Shown piece after piece: positions 35,576 through 45,500 of a stretch of 64,000 nt of DNA; within the stretch, counting starts at the first letter, position 1; every line of letters starts with the position of its first letter. Below the pieces are notes generated by a model. It had not been told where the DNA came from. It ran no database searches and worked only from the letters and a program-made list of their open reading frames with translations. The position numbers were made by a program, and so were the translations under genes. This stretch comes from Methylotenera sp. (lineage in GTDB: Bacteria; Pseudomonadota; Gammaproteobacteria; Burkholderiales; Methylophilaceae): assembly GCF_030653755.1 (NCBI RefSeq), contig NZ_JAURYU010000015.1, positions 1 to 64,000 on the forward strand. Reading direction: 5' to 3'.

Positions 35576-37447
35576 ATGACAACGCAATCTAAAAGTATTA
35601 GCGCACTCACACTAGGCGCTATTGGTGTAGTTTACGGGGATATTGGCACCAGCCCACTTTACACCATTAAAGAAATATTCGGAGAGTCTACAGGTATAGC
35701 GCTGACACAATCAAACATAGTTGGTGCAATTTCTGCCGTTATTTGGGCATTAATGTTCATTGTTACCTTGAAATACATCATATTGGTACTTCGCGCAGAT
35801 AATAGGGGTGAGGGTGGCGTCATGGCGCTGCTGGCATTAGCTACGTCTTCAGCAAAAAACAAGGTAAGCAGCAAGGCTTTTATGTTGGGACTAGGCGTTC
35901 TGGGGGCTGCGTTGTTTTATGGCGACAGTATATTGACACCAGCAATTTCAGTGCTATCAGCAGTAGAGGGGTTGGAAATTGTTGCACCTGGGTTATCTCA
36001 TTATGTTTTGCCAGTTTCAATTACGATTCTGATTGCTTTGTTTTTATTTCAGAAACATGGAACGGAAATGGTGGGTAAATTTTTTGGGCCAATTGTTATT
36101 TTATGGTTTGTTGTTCTTGGAAGTATCGGTGTTTCAAACATTATTGATAATCCACAGATACTTCATGCGATTAATCCAATTCATGCTTACGAATTTTTAA
36201 CTTCACGTGGTGCAGGTATTTTCTTGGCAATTGGTACTGTTGTGCTTGCTGTGACTGGTGCAGAGGCTCTGTATGCCGACATGGGGCATTTCGGGAGGCC
36301 TGCAATTCGTATCGCTTGGGTGGGGCTTGTGTTCCCAGGTTTGGCACTTAACTACCTAGGTCAAGGGGCACTATTGCTTACAACACCATCTGCGGTGAGT
36401 AATCCGTTCTATTTATCATTCCCTAGTGAGCTGCTTATTCCAGCAGTGATTCTTTCCACGCTTGCTACTATCATTGCATCACAAGCTGTTATTTCGGGTG
36501 CATACTCTATTACAAGGCAAGCCATACAGCTTGGGTTTCTTCCTAGGATGAGAATTCTTCATACTTCTGCAACGGAGTCCGGTCAGATATATGTGCCAGC
36601 GATTAACTGGGGATTATTGGTTGCTGTCATTCTTACGGTGATATTCTTCCAGAACTCATCTGCAATTGCTGCAGCGTATGGCATTGCTGTGACAGGGACG
36701 ATGTTAATTACATCAATATTGACATATTTTGTCGTGCGAAATATTTGGAAATATCCTCTATGGCTTGCAGCTGGTGCCACAAGTCTATTTATTGCACTTG
36801 ATGTGATGTTACTTGCTTCGTGCTCAGTGAAGTTCTTTAAAGGCGGTTGGTTTCCAATTGCCCTTGCAGTCATCATGGTGGTCATTATGTGGACTTGGAA
36901 ACAAGGAAGAGCAATCCTTTTAAGCAATATTCATAATAATGATCCTAAACTAGATGATTTTATTAAAAGTATTGCTGGCAGCGATATAGCCCGTGTTGAA
37001 AGAACGGCAGTATATCTCTCTGCTAATGTAGATAGTGTGCCACAAGCGCTGATGCATAACCTAAAGCATAATCAGGTACTACATCAAACAAACTTAATTA
37101 TTACGGTAGAGTTTACAGATGAGCCTAATGTATCAATGGAACAAAGGTTAGAAATTAAAACATTAGAGGCTGGTTTTTGGCAAATTAAACTATATTTTGG
37201 GTTTATGGATACACCTGATGTACCGAAAGCTTTATTGGATATTCATATTCCTAATGTATCGATTGATGCATTCACGACGTCTTATTTTCTTAGTCGAGAA
37301 ACTATTATTTCTGGGCACGGTGGAGCGATGGCGAAATGGCGTGATGATCTTTTTGTATTCATGTCTCGCAACTCTGGAAGCGCAGTCAATTTCTTTAATA
37401 TCCCTAGCAACAGTGTTATTGAACTAGGATCAAGAGTGCATATTTAA
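35576..37447 (+). CDS. kup: Kup potassium uptake protein
   Basis: A 623-residue transporter. It begins SALTLGAIGVVYGDIGTSPLYT, the hallmark of Kup/HAK/KT, and has about twelve membrane helices (to about 455) and a cytoplasmic C-terminal domain. It imports potassium with protons at low affinity. Placement behind a KdpDE-like pair suggests regulation by potassium or turgor. Confidence 0.96.
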   Translation: MTTQSKSISALTLGAIGVVYGDIGTSPLYTIKEIFGESTGIALTQSNIVGAISAVIWALMFIVTLKYIILVLRADNRGEGGVMALLALATSSAKNKVSSKAFMLGLGVLGAALFYGDSILTPAISVLSAVEGLEIVAPGLSHYVLPVSITILIALFLFQKHGTEMVGKFFGPIVILWFVVLGSIGVSNIIDNPQILHAINPIHAYEFLTSRGAGIFLAIGTVVLAVTGAEALYADMGHFGRPAIRIAWVGLVFPGLALNYLGQGALLLTTPSAVSNPFYLSFPSELLIPAVILSTLATIIASQAVISGAYSITRQAIQLGFLPRMRILHTSATESGQIYVPAINWGLLVAVILTVIFFQNSSAIAAAYGIAVTGTMLITSILTYFVVRNIWKYPLWLAAGATSLFIALDVMLLASCSVKFFKGGWFPIALAVIMVVIMWTWKQGRAILLSNIHNNDPKLDDFIKSIAGSDIARVERTAVYLSANVDSVPQALMHNLKHNQVLHQTNLIITVEFTDEPNVSMEQRLEIKTLEAGFWQIKLYFGFMDTPDVPKALLDIHIPNVSIDAFTTSYFLSRETIISGHGGAMAKWRDDLFVFMSRNSGSAVNFFNIPSNSVIELGSRVHI

Positions 37448-37480
37448 GATGAAAATAAGTTTAACAATTGATTGGATGTA

Positions 37481-37708
37481 ATGATGAGTGATAAACCAGA
37501 CGTTACTGAATCTGAAGTTAGTTGCTTAGAAATGATTCGCAATGGCAAATATCTGAATGTTGCAGGAGCATCCAATGAAGTGGAGGCCTTAGTAGCAAAA
37601 GGATATGTTTATAAAAGTGCCTTAGTTGGCATGCCACTGATGCAAAGCCATTATGATTATGTATTATCGATTCCAGGTTTGATTGTTTTAAGAGAATATA
37701 AACCTTAA
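37481..37708 (+). CDS. Small protein of unknown function downstream of kup
   Basis: A protein of about 75 residues. The ATG at 37481 (or 37484) is preferred to TTG 37472. There is no signal or membrane segment. VSCLEMIRNGKYLNV and EALVAKGYV look like a short helical, winged-helix-like fold, but no family is recognised. It lies 33 bases after kup and ends well before a terminator, so it may be co-transcribed. Confidence 0.6.
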   Translation: MMSDKPDVTESEVSCLEMIRNGKYLNVAGASNEVEALVAKGYVYKSALVGMPLMQSHYDYVLSIPGLIVLREYKP

Positions 37709-37839
37709 TTCGTGATGGTCATCATTGCTTTAATATCTTTTGAATTTGATTGGTCATGATTTGGTTGCTTGCCAGGATATGTCTATTCAGTATCTGCTAA
37801 TTACACAATGTGCATTTGATATGCTCTGTTAGGGATGTA

Positions 37840-37870
37840 AAAAAACGACCGAATTTGCGGTCGTTTTTTT
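37840..37870. terminator. Bidirectional rho-independent terminator
   Basis: AAAAAACGACCG (37840-37851) pairs with CGGTCGTTTTTT (37858-37869) around AATTTG; T-runs exist on both strands. It separates the kup-side transcript from the convergent hupB gene. Confidence 0.92.
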
Positions 37871-37960
37871 TCGAGACTTTTCAGCGGTTTAAGCCTTGCT
37901 AGGGTGCGCTACAACAATTTGTTTTGCACCGCTGGTAAGGCTAGTTGCTGAAGTTAACTA

Positions 37961-38233
37961 TTAGTTAACTTTGTCTTTAAGTGTTTTGCCTGCTTTAAAT
38001 ACAGGAGCGTTGCGTGCAGCGATTTCGATAGTTGCGCCTGTTGATGGGTTACGACCTGTACGAGCAGCTTTTTTAGTCACTTGGAATGTACCAAAACCTA
38101 CAAGGGCAACATTGTCGCCAGCTTTTAATGTCTCACCAACAGTGCTGATGATCGCGTCTAAAACACGGTTTGCATCAGCTTGAGTTACACCAGCTTCAGC
38201 AGCTACTTTTGCTACTAATTCAGATTTGTTCAT
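37961..38233 (-). CDS. hupB: DNA-binding protein HU-beta
   Basis: A 90-residue histone-like protein. [33 protein letters not shown] and the beta-arm sequence [15 protein letters not shown] are typical of HU. It binds and bends DNA as a dimer in the nucleoid. Single gene, closed by the terminator above. Confidence 0.97.
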   Translation of the reverse strand: MNKSELVAKVAAEAGVTQADANRVLDAIISTVGETLKAGDNVALVGFGTFQVTKKAARTGRNPSTGATIEIAARNAPVFKAGKTLKDKVN

Positions 38234-38451
38234 ATAAATATCCTAATATGGTTAAGAAATCATCTCCAGTCCTTATTCTGCAAGGGATGGAGAGGGGTTA
38301 CATCCTAGCATTAATTTATATTCGTCGGTTTATTGCTTTGTAAATAAAACTAAAAAATTAGCGTAAAACGGTGGATTTGACATGTTATTTGTACTTTTTA
38401 TGCATCAGTAATAGTAGGGCGTCAATTTTTTTTGGAAATTGATGTAGGTAG

Positions 38452-39357
38452 TTACTCTAAATCCCAGTAGGGTTCAGTGCCAAAACGATCGATAAGGAAG
38501 TCAATCAAGACGCGAATTTTCAATGGTAAATTGCGCTTAGGAAGATATAGGGCATATACATGTTGATGCACAGGGATGTATTCTGACAACACCGACTTTA
38601 GTCGCTTGGCTTGAATGTCTTTACCAATAATAAACGTGGGTAGTAGTGCTAATCCAAAACCACCTAAGACCACTTGGGATAAAGCTTCATCGTCGTTGAT
38701 GCGTAACCTACCCGAGACAGGCACAGAAACTTCTCCACCTGGACCATTAAACCGCCATAAGCCTTTGTCGCCAGAGTGGATATAGTCTAGGCAGTTGTGG
38801 TTAACAAGATCTTGCGGAAGAATGGGGGTGCCAAACTCTTCAAAATAATCTGGTGTAGCACATAGTTTGCGACGGATAGGGGCTAGTTTTCTAGCAACTA
38901 AGGCCTGCGGCAAGTCCTTAGTGACACTGATAACTACGTCATAACCTTCTTCAGTTAAATCCACCACCCGATCTGTAATGGTCATATCAATATCTAGCTC
39001 TGGATAATGACGAAGAAAATCGCCAATTGCTGGTGCGATATGTAGCGTTCCGAACGCAACTGATGCAGCCACTTTAAGTACGCCGCGCGGTTGTGCGTTC
39101 AGGCTATCAATCATTTTATGCGCTTGATCAGCCTCATAACTAATACGTGTACAGTAATCAAAAAAAGCAGTGCCTACTTCAGTTAGGCTTAAATGTCTGG
39201 TGCTGCGATTAAGCAGGCTGGCACCAAGTGCATGCTCTAGCTTTGCAACAGCTTTGCTCACAGACGATCTTGAAACGCCAAGTTTTCTAGCCGCAGCTGA
39301 GAAGCTTTGTTCATTAACGACGTGTGCAAAAATAATCATTAAGTTTAAATCATACAT
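38452..39357 (-). CDS. LysR-family transcriptional regulator
   Basis: A 301-residue protein. The N-terminal winged helix (FAHVVNEQSFSAAARKLGVSRSSVSKAVAKLE) and the substrate-binding domain match the CrgA/YafC-like LysR branch (RSTRHLSLTEVG). It is divergent from rnk across about 120 bases, but no clear operator is seen and its target is unknown. Confidence 0.93.
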   Translation of the reverse strand: MYDLNLMIIFAHVVNEQSFSAAARKLGVSRSSVSKAVAKLEHALGASLLNRSTRHLSLTEVGTAFFDYCTRISYEADQAHKMIDSLNAQPRGVLKVAASVAFGTLHIAPAIGDFLRHYPELDIDMTITDRVVDLTEEGYDVVISVTKDLPQALVARKLAPIRRKLCATPDYFEEFGTPILPQDLVNHNCLDYIHSGDKGLWRFNGPGGEVSVPVSGRLRINDDEALSQVVLGGFGLALLPTFIIGKDIQAKRLKSVLSEYIPVHQHVYALYLPKRNLPLKIRVLIDFLIDRFGTEPYWDLE

Positions 39358-39475
39358 TGTCTAATTGTAGCCCTGTAAGAAACAATTATGTTCAATTGAA
39401 TGGACTAATTTAATTGATTAGTAAAGATTAATATTGAGCCTTGCCAATAGACGTGGCGTATTAATTTTGTATGTA

Positions 39476-39850
39476 ATGGATATCACGATGGAACTAGAGA
39501 ATTTAATTATTTCAGATAAGGATTTTGTTCGATTATCTAGATTAGATAATCAAGGTTTGTTGGGCTATGAGTTGAGTAGGGCTGTTGTAATGCCAGAGGA
39601 GCAAGTGCCATCAACTGTTGTAAGAATGAACACCCGCGTGGTTTATTTGGATGAAAGTAATGGTGTTAGTCGAGAGGTTGAGTTGGTATTTCCTGAAGAC
39701 GTTGATTTAGATCGTGGAAAAATCTCAGTACTGTCGCCAGTAGGTTCAGCACTATTAGGGTTGGAGGAGGGGCAAACGATTGATTGGTCATTTCCGAATG
39801 ATCCTTCTCGACGCCTGAGAGTAATGAGTGTAGCTAAAGTGAGTACTTAG
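39476..39850 (+). CDS. rnk: Rnk, regulator of nucleoside diphosphate kinase (GreA/GreB-like)
   Basis: The family core starts at ISDKDFVRL, so the TTG frame start at 39434 adds unlikely residues; I use ATG 39476 (39488 is also possible). The roughly 124-residue protein has a short N-terminal part and a Gre-type C-terminal domain (VYLDESNGVSREVELVFPEDVD, ISVLSPVGSALLGLEEGQTIDW). Rnk binds RNA polymerase and influences NTP pools. A small membrane protein gene follows 11 bases later. Confidence 0.9.
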   Translation: MDITMELENLIISDKDFVRLSRLDNQGLLGYELSRAVVMPEEQVPSTVVRMNTRVVYLDESNGVSREVELVFPEDVDLDRGKISVLSPVGSALLGLEEGQTIDWSFPNDPSRRLRVMSVAKVST

Positions 39851-39861
39851 GAGAATTAATC

Positions 39862-40242
39862 ATGAAAAAAGCATTAAATAATGCGGCAATATTTGTGATG
39901 ACTTATATTGTTTTTATGTTGCCGACCTATTTTTTACCATATTTACGCACCAGTTCGTCTGCGTTTTATGGGTTTGAAGGTGCAGCAAGTGCTAATGCGT
40001 TTAACTATCCATTTTTTATACACTTAGCTTGTATGATTATTTTATGTTGGATATGTTACGTAAGAGGCGCAATGATAGGTAAGAGTTGGTTATTCTTTTT
40101 GCCTATGGTGGCGTTTGCTTTTGAATTTATTTCTAAGCTAAGTGCTATTCCATATGTACCGTCGATGTATCACGTGCTAGCGATTGTCGTGGGTGCTACG
40201 TCAGCTAATGTTTTAGTATCGACGGACAAGCTGACCACTTAA
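39862..40242 (+). CDS. Small membrane protein of unknown function
   Basis: A 126-residue protein with about four hydrophobic segments (about 8-28, 50-66, 75-95, 103-118). GGAGA 9 bases upstream supports the start. It is probably in one transcript with rnk. No family recognised. Confidence 0.75.
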   Translation: MKKALNNAAIFVMTYIVFMLPTYFLPYLRTSSSAFYGFEGAASANAFNYPFFIHLACMIILCWICYVRGAMIGKSWLFFLPMVAFAFEFISKLSAIPYVPSMYHVLAIVVGATSANVLVSTDKLTT

Positions 40243-40288
40243 CTGGTCATTGAAAGTTGGGCAGCGCAATTTTAAGTGCCACGCTTCA

Positions 40289-40340
40289 ATAAACTGCGTT
40301 CAATTTAATGTTCTAGTTAATAAAGTTGAGCGCGGTTTAT
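40289..40340. terminator. Hairpin between convergent genes
   Basis: ATAAACTGCGTTCAA (40289-40303) pairs with TTGAGCGCGGTTTAT (40326-40340) over 15 positions with two G-U pairs; the loop is 22 bases. It lies between the ends of two convergent transcripts. A T-run is lacking. Confidence 0.45.
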
Positions 40341-40393
40341 GTTTGTTCATTCCTATATATGAGCACCAGCATTTGAAAGCCGCATTGTTTTTA

Positions 40394-42253
40394 TTAAGCG
40401 GATTCGTACATGCTCTTTAATTTTGTTTCAAACTCTTTCACTGGTAAAGGTTGGCTGAATAAATAGCCCTGACAAAGATTGCATTGATGTTTTTCTAAAA
40501 AGGCACGTTGACTCTCTAATTCAACGCCCTCTGCAATTACTTCTATCCCCAAGTTGTTTGCCATACCAATAATGGTTTGTACCACCACCGCGTCTCTGTC
40601 GTTCATACTCATATTGCGTATAAAAGACTGGTCTATTTTTAACTGATCCAGCGGTAGCTTTGTTAAGTAGGAAAGTGATGAGAACCCTGTACCAAAGTCA
40701 TCCATAGAGAAGCGTACCCCGATATCTCTAAGTGCATGCATTTTAATAATTGCTTCTTCAACGTTATCTAATACAAGACTTTCAGTAAGCTCCAATTTAA
40801 GTTGGCTAGTTTTAATGGCATACCGACCTAACATCTCGCTAACTTGATATACAAAATTAGGATCATGAAACTGACACGCACTAACATTGACAGCTATTTG
40901 TAAGTCACACGTAATCGGGTCGTTTTCCCATGCTTTAATTTGTCTGCATGCCGCTTCCATTACCCATTGGCCTATGGGAATGATTTGACCAGTTTCTTCA
41001 GTGAGCGGAATAAATTGTAATGGCGGCACTAATCCTTTTTGAGGATGTTGCCAACGGATTAGTGCCTCCGCACCGTGAACCTTGCCATGGTGATCCACCT
41101 GCATCTGATAGTAGAGCCTGAATTGATTGTCTTTGATTGCTAGTCGTAAGTCATTTTCTAATGCGGTTCGTGCTTCTAAAGCTGCTTGCATGGTAGGGTC
41201 GTAAAAACGTAGTGTGTTGCGCCCTGCATTTTTCGCTTGGTACATCGCGATATCTGCTCGTTTTAGTAACTCATCTACAGTGATTGCTTGGTTGCGAAAT
41301 AGACAAATACCAATACTAGCGGAATTATGGTGTAAATTACTGTCTAGATAATAGGGAAGGTTAATGACTGAAATAATTTTGTCTGACACAGCCTCCGCTT
41401 GAATTGCTGCTTGCGATGGGTCCTCACTCAGCTCTTGTAATATGACAACAAACTCGTCTCCACCTAACCTTGCTAAGGTGTCACTTTCACGCATGCAAGT
41501 TTTTAGTCGCTTTGCGACTTCGATTAGCAATAGATCTCCAATGCTGTGGCCCTTAGTGTCGTTTAGGGTTTTAAAGTGATCTAAGTCGATAAATAGCAGC
41601 GCACCATGATTTTGATGTCTAGCGCTCGCAGCTAGCGTATGTTGCAAGCGGTCAATTAAAAGTAGTCTGTTGGGTAAGTTTGTGAGTAAGTCATAGTAAG
41701 CCAGATGTTGGATTTTATCTTCCGCTTCTTTTCTTCTGGCAATGTCTTGTTGTAAAACTTGATTTGCTTCTTCTAATTGAAGCGTTTTTTCTTCTAGTTT
41801 ACGTATCAGTATTACACTGTAGTCTTTGAGCGTGTCGTTATCATCATTATCATTCGCAATCGACGGTTCTGGGACAGTTGCTACACCTTTAGAAAGCACT
41901 TCTTTAAAGCGTGCAATAAAATCTTCTGGTTCAGAGGGTTTTAAAATAAAGGCATCGGCACCAAGATCTAGCGCCAGCTTTTCATCCTCAGGTTCTGTGT
42001 AAGTTGCTGTGTAAACAATGAACGGAATTGATTTAAGTCTTGCGTCGCTCTTCCAATGCCGCAGAAGCGTATAGCCATCCATGACTGGCATGAGTAAATC
42101 AGAGACGATAAGTTGAGGCGGATGCTGACGTGCTTTGGTTAAAGCCTCCGCACCATGGCGCGCAGACTCTACAAGGTAACCGTTACCTGTTAAAAGCGCT
42201 TGCAGGTAGTAAAGGTTCTCTTCCTTGTCATCAACAATTAAAACATGCGTCAT
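40394..42253 (-). CDS. Response regulator with GGDEF and EAL domains
   Basis: I start at the ATG at 42253, not 42274, because GGGAGA stands 3-4 bases before it. The 619-residue protein has a receiver domain (LIVDDKEENLYYL, phosphoacceptor in VSDLLMPVMDG), a coiled linker (about 150-185), GGDEF with an intact site in ARLGGDEFVVI, and EAL with GAEALIRW, DDFGTGFSSLSYL and AEGVE. Both cyclic di-GMP synthesis and breakdown motifs look intact. It is the output of the kinase-receiver operon above it. Confidence 0.94.
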   Translation of the reverse strand: MTHVLIVDDKEENLYYLQALLTGNGYLVESARHGAEALTKARQHPPQLIVSDLLMPVMDGYTLLRHWKSDARLKSIPFIVYTATYTEPEDEKLALDLGADAFILKPSEPEDFIARFKEVLSKGVATVPEPSIANDNDDNDTLKDYSVILIRKLEEKTLQLEEANQVLQQDIARRKEAEDKIQHLAYYDLLTNLPNRLLLIDRLQHTLAASARHQNHGALLFIDLDHFKTLNDTKGHSIGDLLLIEVAKRLKTCMRESDTLARLGGDEFVVILQELSEDPSQAAIQAEAVSDKIISVINLPYYLDSNLHHNSASIGICLFRNQAITVDELLKRADIAMYQAKNAGRNTLRFYDPTMQAALEARTALENDLRLAIKDNQFRLYYQMQVDHHGKVHGAEALIRWQHPQKGLVPPLQFIPLTEETGQIIPIGQWVMEAACRQIKAWENDPITCDLQIAVNVSACQFHDPNFVYQVSEMLGRYAIKTSQLKLELTESLVLDNVEEAIIKMHALRDIGVRFSMDDFGTGFSSLSYLTKLPLDQLKIDQSFIRNMSMNDRDAVVVQTIIGMANNLGIEVIAEGVELESQRAFLEKHQCNLCQGYLFSQPLPVKEFETKLKSMYESA

Positions 42254-42256
42254 AAA

Positions 42257-42262
42257 TCTCCC
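42257..42262 (-). promoter_or_regulatory. Ribosome binding site deciding the start at 42253
   Basis: GGGAGA on the - strand, three bases before ATG 42253. The in-frame ATG at 42274 lies upstream of this site and has no comparable one. Confidence 0.65.
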
Positions 42263-42273
42263 TGACTCGCTCA

Positions 42274-42642
42274 TTAAGACCGTAGGTAAGTTGATATTTC
42301 TGTCACAAAAGTTTCTGGATTAATCGGCTTTTCAATATAACCAGTACAGCCAGCCGCTATGCATTTTTCACGGTCTCCAACCATAGCGTATGAAGTGACA
42401 GCAATAATAGGTATAGGTTTCAGTACATCTATTTCCCGCAAGGCTTTAGCGACATCGTAACCATCCATCATCGGTAGTTGAATATCCAGCAGAATTAAGT
42501 CTGGTAATATTTTTTTTGCTGTATCAATTCCTATTGCGCCATCTGGTGCTGTGACTACATTAAAACCATGCGTTTCTAAAAGAAACGTTGTTAAATAACT
42601 ATTTTGTTCATTATCTTCAATGAGTAGGATTGTTTTTTTCAT
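42274..42642 (-). CDS. Single-domain response regulator
   Basis: A 122-residue receiver (LLIEDNEQNSYLTTFL, phosphoacceptor in LLDIQLPMMDGY, VTSYAM, IEKPINPETF) without output domain. It lies 14 bases after the histidine kinase and 20 before the GGDEF-EAL gene. It may shuttle phosphate or act as a sink between them, in the manner of DivK-type proteins. Confidence 0.93.
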   Translation of the reverse strand: MKKTILLIEDNEQNSYLTTFLLETHGFNVVTAPDGAIGIDTAKKILPDLILLDIQLPMMDGYDVAKALREIDVLKPIPIIAVTSYAMVGDREKCIAAGCTGYIEKPINPETFVTEISTYLRS

Positions 42643-42656
42643 GATTTCATTACACC

Positions 42657-45188
42657 TTATTTGATAGTACCTTGCAACGGTAATAAAAGAATGAACTCAC
42701 TTCCTTTTGACCACTCACTTACTGCAAAAATTTGTCCACCCATTAGCTCCAGTAAGCGTCTGCAGATAGCTAAACCCAGTCCTGTACCATCATGCGCACG
42801 CGAAAGACCACTATCTATTTGACGGAACGGCTGGAACAATAGGTCTAAGTCTTCAGGTTTTATACCTATACCTGTGTCAGCGATGCTGACTTTTAAAAAT
42901 GGTGCAGCAGGGGTGTTAAACGATGGTTTAAAATCTTTAAGCAGTTCTGCGGTGATACTTACACTTCCTTTTTCGGTGAATTTTATCGCGTTGTTAATTA
43001 GGTTGATTAATATCTGTTCTAAGCGTCTGCGGTCAGTATTGATTACACTTAAATCCTTACCAATTGATGTGTGAAATAGCAGTCCTTTTTTCTCTATCAC
43101 TGGTCTTAAAGCGCTCACAACTCTGTCAATTAATGCAACAAGGTCAAATGACTCAGAGCTCACTTCTAATTGACCAGCCTCTATTTTGGAAATATCGAGC
43201 ACATCATTAATTAACTCTAGTAAATGCTTTGCGCTGCCTTTCACCATGCCAAGTTGCTTTGATTGTTCGCTATTCAATGGCCCAGCCATGCCTTGTAAAA
43301 TAATGCCAGTAAATCCGATAATTGAGTTCAATGGCGTTCTAAGTTCATGTGACATGGTTGCTAAAAATGCCGATTTAATTTTATCCGCAGCCTCAGCTCT
43401 CACTAGCGCTTTTTGCAGCTCTTGGGTTCGCTCTTCTACGCGTTTTTCTAAGCTGGCATTTAGCTCTCTAATTTCTTTTTCAGCTTGTAATCTCTCAGTG
43501 ATATCATTACCAATACTAAGTATCTCTAATACCTGACCTTGAGCGTCGAGTACTACTTTGTTTGTCCATGATATCCATACGCTTTCACCATTTCTGCGTA
43601 TATTTTCATTAACGTTCTGTTCAAATACTTTTGTATCTAAACATATCTGTTGCATGAGGTTCTGTAGGTCTCGGCCTGCACTATCTGTGGTTGGTACAAT
43701 GGTGCCAATGACATGTTTGCCAATAATTTCCTCAAAAGAATACCCGAAAAAATGCTGCCCAAATGAGTTTAGAAAAGTAATGTAGCCTTGTGAGTTCCAG
43801 CGCAAGATAATACTGTTAGCAGACTCAACAAGCTCACGATATTTTTGCTCACTTTCATCTAGTTTAGACTCGGCATTTTTTCGTTCACTGATGTCAATGC
43901 CCATACCAACTAAGCAGTGTGTACCTTTGAAATTGACGTTTCTACCTGTGAATAAGTAAGGGGTTTTTCTTCCATCTTTAGATAGTAAATCAGCTTCAAT
44001 GAATGCCTGTCCATGTGTAAAAACTTCTGATATTTTCTCAGCGAGCGCTGGCTTTTCTTCATTGGCAAAAAAGTCCAATGGGTGCATTTTTGCAATTTCT
44101 TTGTTTGAATAACCAGAAACCGTTTGAAAGTTATTGTTCCAACGCAGAAATCGCCCTTCATGATTATAAAAGTAAAGAATACCAGGCATGCTTTCTATCA
44201 TCATGTCTGAAAATAAGGATTCATTTTCAGCGATGCTTTCAGCTTCTTTACGCTTTTCTTCGCGCTCCAGATTCTCCAAAGAAAAAGAAATATTGCCAGC
44301 AGTTTCTGACAGTAACGCGATTTCTTTATCATGAAAAAACATGGCTTGGTCTGTATAAACGCTAAGCGTACCGCAGATTTTATCTTTCACTTGAATTGGA
44401 AAAACCGCCGATGCTCTAAAACCCAGGCTCACCAAATTATCTCGCCAAGTATGAGCAGGCTCTTTCTGCAGGTCATTGCAAATGTAAGGTTCACCTGAGT
44501 GAAACATTAGGTTGTTTAGCCCTATATTTTCATTCCTATTGTCTGAGTAAACATTAACACTCTTTAATATATTATTTTTGTCGCCCCAAGATGCTACTGG
44601 ATTAAGTTGATTGGTTTTATTGTCGTTCCAGCCAATCCAAGCCATATGAAATCCGCCTTCATCTACAAGTATCCGACATACTTTTATAAATAGCTCTTCT
44701 CGTGTAGGGAGCCAAATAATGGCTTGATTAACTTTAGTTAACGCGGCGTAGAGACGGGAAAGCTGCGATATTTCACGTTGCTGTTCTTTAAGGACCGTGA
44801 TATCGCGAATTACACCAAGGAGGTTGCCATCTGGCATAGTCGTCGCAATAATTTCTGCGCTGAAAATAGAGCCGTCTTTACGCTTTAATAGCCACTCGCG
44901 CGCGTAGTCAGATTTTGTTTTAATGGCATCTAGTGCAGGTTGAATATGTTGCACTTCACTTTGCACAATAATATCGGATGCGTGCATACCTACGAGTTCA
45001 TCACGGGTATATCCGAGCATATTGCAAACGCTTGGATTAGCATCTAAATAGTTGCTTTGAGCGTCTGCAATCAGAATGCCGTCGGGCGCATACTCAAAGA
45101 GAGCTCGATATCTTGCTTCGCCAGCTTGACGCGTAGGGTCTTTACCTGCAGCTGTGGTTGATTGATTCTTAACATCAAGTTTTGTCAA
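42657..45188 (-). CDS. Multi-PAS/GAF sensor histidine kinase
   Basis: An 843-residue soluble kinase without membrane segments. PAS 1 is at about 22-135 (ALFEYAPDGILIADA), GAF at about 150-315 (GFHMAWIGW), PAS 2 at about 325-440, PAS 3 at about 445-565, then a coiled coil and HisKA with the phosphoacceptor near 612 (ATMSHELRTPLNSI) and HATPase (NLINNAIKF, GTGLGLAICRRL). The start is a TTG at 45188, since no ATG precedes the first PAS domain. It likely controls the two downstream regulators and so cyclic di-GMP. Confidence 0.94.
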   Translation of the reverse strand: MTKLDVKNQSTTAAGKDPTRQAGEARYRALFEYAPDGILIADAQSNYLDANPSVCNMLGYTRDELVGMHASDIIVQSEVQHIQPALDAIKTKSDYAREWLLKRKDGSIFSAEIIATTMPDGNLLGVIRDITVLKEQQREISQLSRLYAALTKVNQAIIWLPTREELFIKVCRILVDEGGFHMAWIGWNDNKTNQLNPVASWGDKNNILKSVNVYSDNRNENIGLNNLMFHSGEPYICNDLQKEPAHTWRDNLVSLGFRASAVFPIQVKDKICGTLSVYTDQAMFFHDKEIALLSETAGNISFSLENLEREEKRKEAESIAENESLFSDMMIESMPGILYFYNHEGRFLRWNNNFQTVSGYSNKEIAKMHPLDFFANEEKPALAEKISEVFTHGQAFIEADLLSKDGRKTPYLFTGRNVNFKGTHCLVGMGIDISERKNAESKLDESEQKYRELVESANSIILRWNSQGYITFLNSFGQHFFGYSFEEIIGKHVIGTIVPTTDSAGRDLQNLMQQICLDTKVFEQNVNENIRRNGESVWISWTNKVVLDAQGQVLEILSIGNDITERLQAEKEIRELNASLEKRVEERTQELQKALVRAEAADKIKSAFLATMSHELRTPLNSIIGFTGIILQGMAGPLNSEQSKQLGMVKGSAKHLLELINDVLDISKIEAGQLEVSSESFDLVALIDRVVSALRPVIEKKGLLFHTSIGKDLSVINTDRRRLEQILINLINNAIKFTEKGSVSITAELLKDFKPSFNTPAAPFLKVSIADTGIGIKPEDLDLLFQPFRQIDSGLSRAHDGTGLGLAICRRLLELMGGQIFAVSEWSKGSEFILLLPLQGTIK

Positions 45189-45346
45189 GATAGCCCATTC
45201 TCTAGGATTTTTTGTGCTTCAATTTTCTACTTTTTAAGTAAATAATATTGTGTACGCTTACTAATTTACACTCAATTTTATTTAAGCGAAATATAAAAAC
45301 TGAAATATCTGAGGCTTATTTTCAGTGTAATTTTTATTCACCAAAT

Positions 45347-45383
45347 ATCTCTTACAATTAACTATAAGCTCATTGTAAGAGAT
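45347..45383. repeat. 12-bp inverted repeat
   Basis: ATCTCTTACAAT (45347-45358) and ATTGTAAGAGAT (45372-45383) are exact reverse complements with a 13-base spacer, a good shape for a dimeric regulator site. Confidence 0.6.
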
Positions 45384-45443
45384 TAGCGAACCATTGGTGA
45401 TGGATTAGCTCAAATTGGTTAGCGCTAAATCATAAATAATTAA

Positions 45444-45500
45444 TTGGCACTTAAATTGTGCAATATAATCCAAATATACATTTGGCACTTTATTTGGTGC
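45444..45500 (+). repeat. Tandem TTGGCACTT repeats, sigma-54-like
   Basis: TTGGCACTTAAATTGTGC (45444) recurs as TTGGCACTTTATTTGGTGC (45482), 38 bases on. Each has GG-N10-GT or GG-N10-GG, near the GG-N10-GC of sigma-54 promoters but lacking the last C. They may be weak sigma-54 elements or repeated operator sites. Confidence 0.45.
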
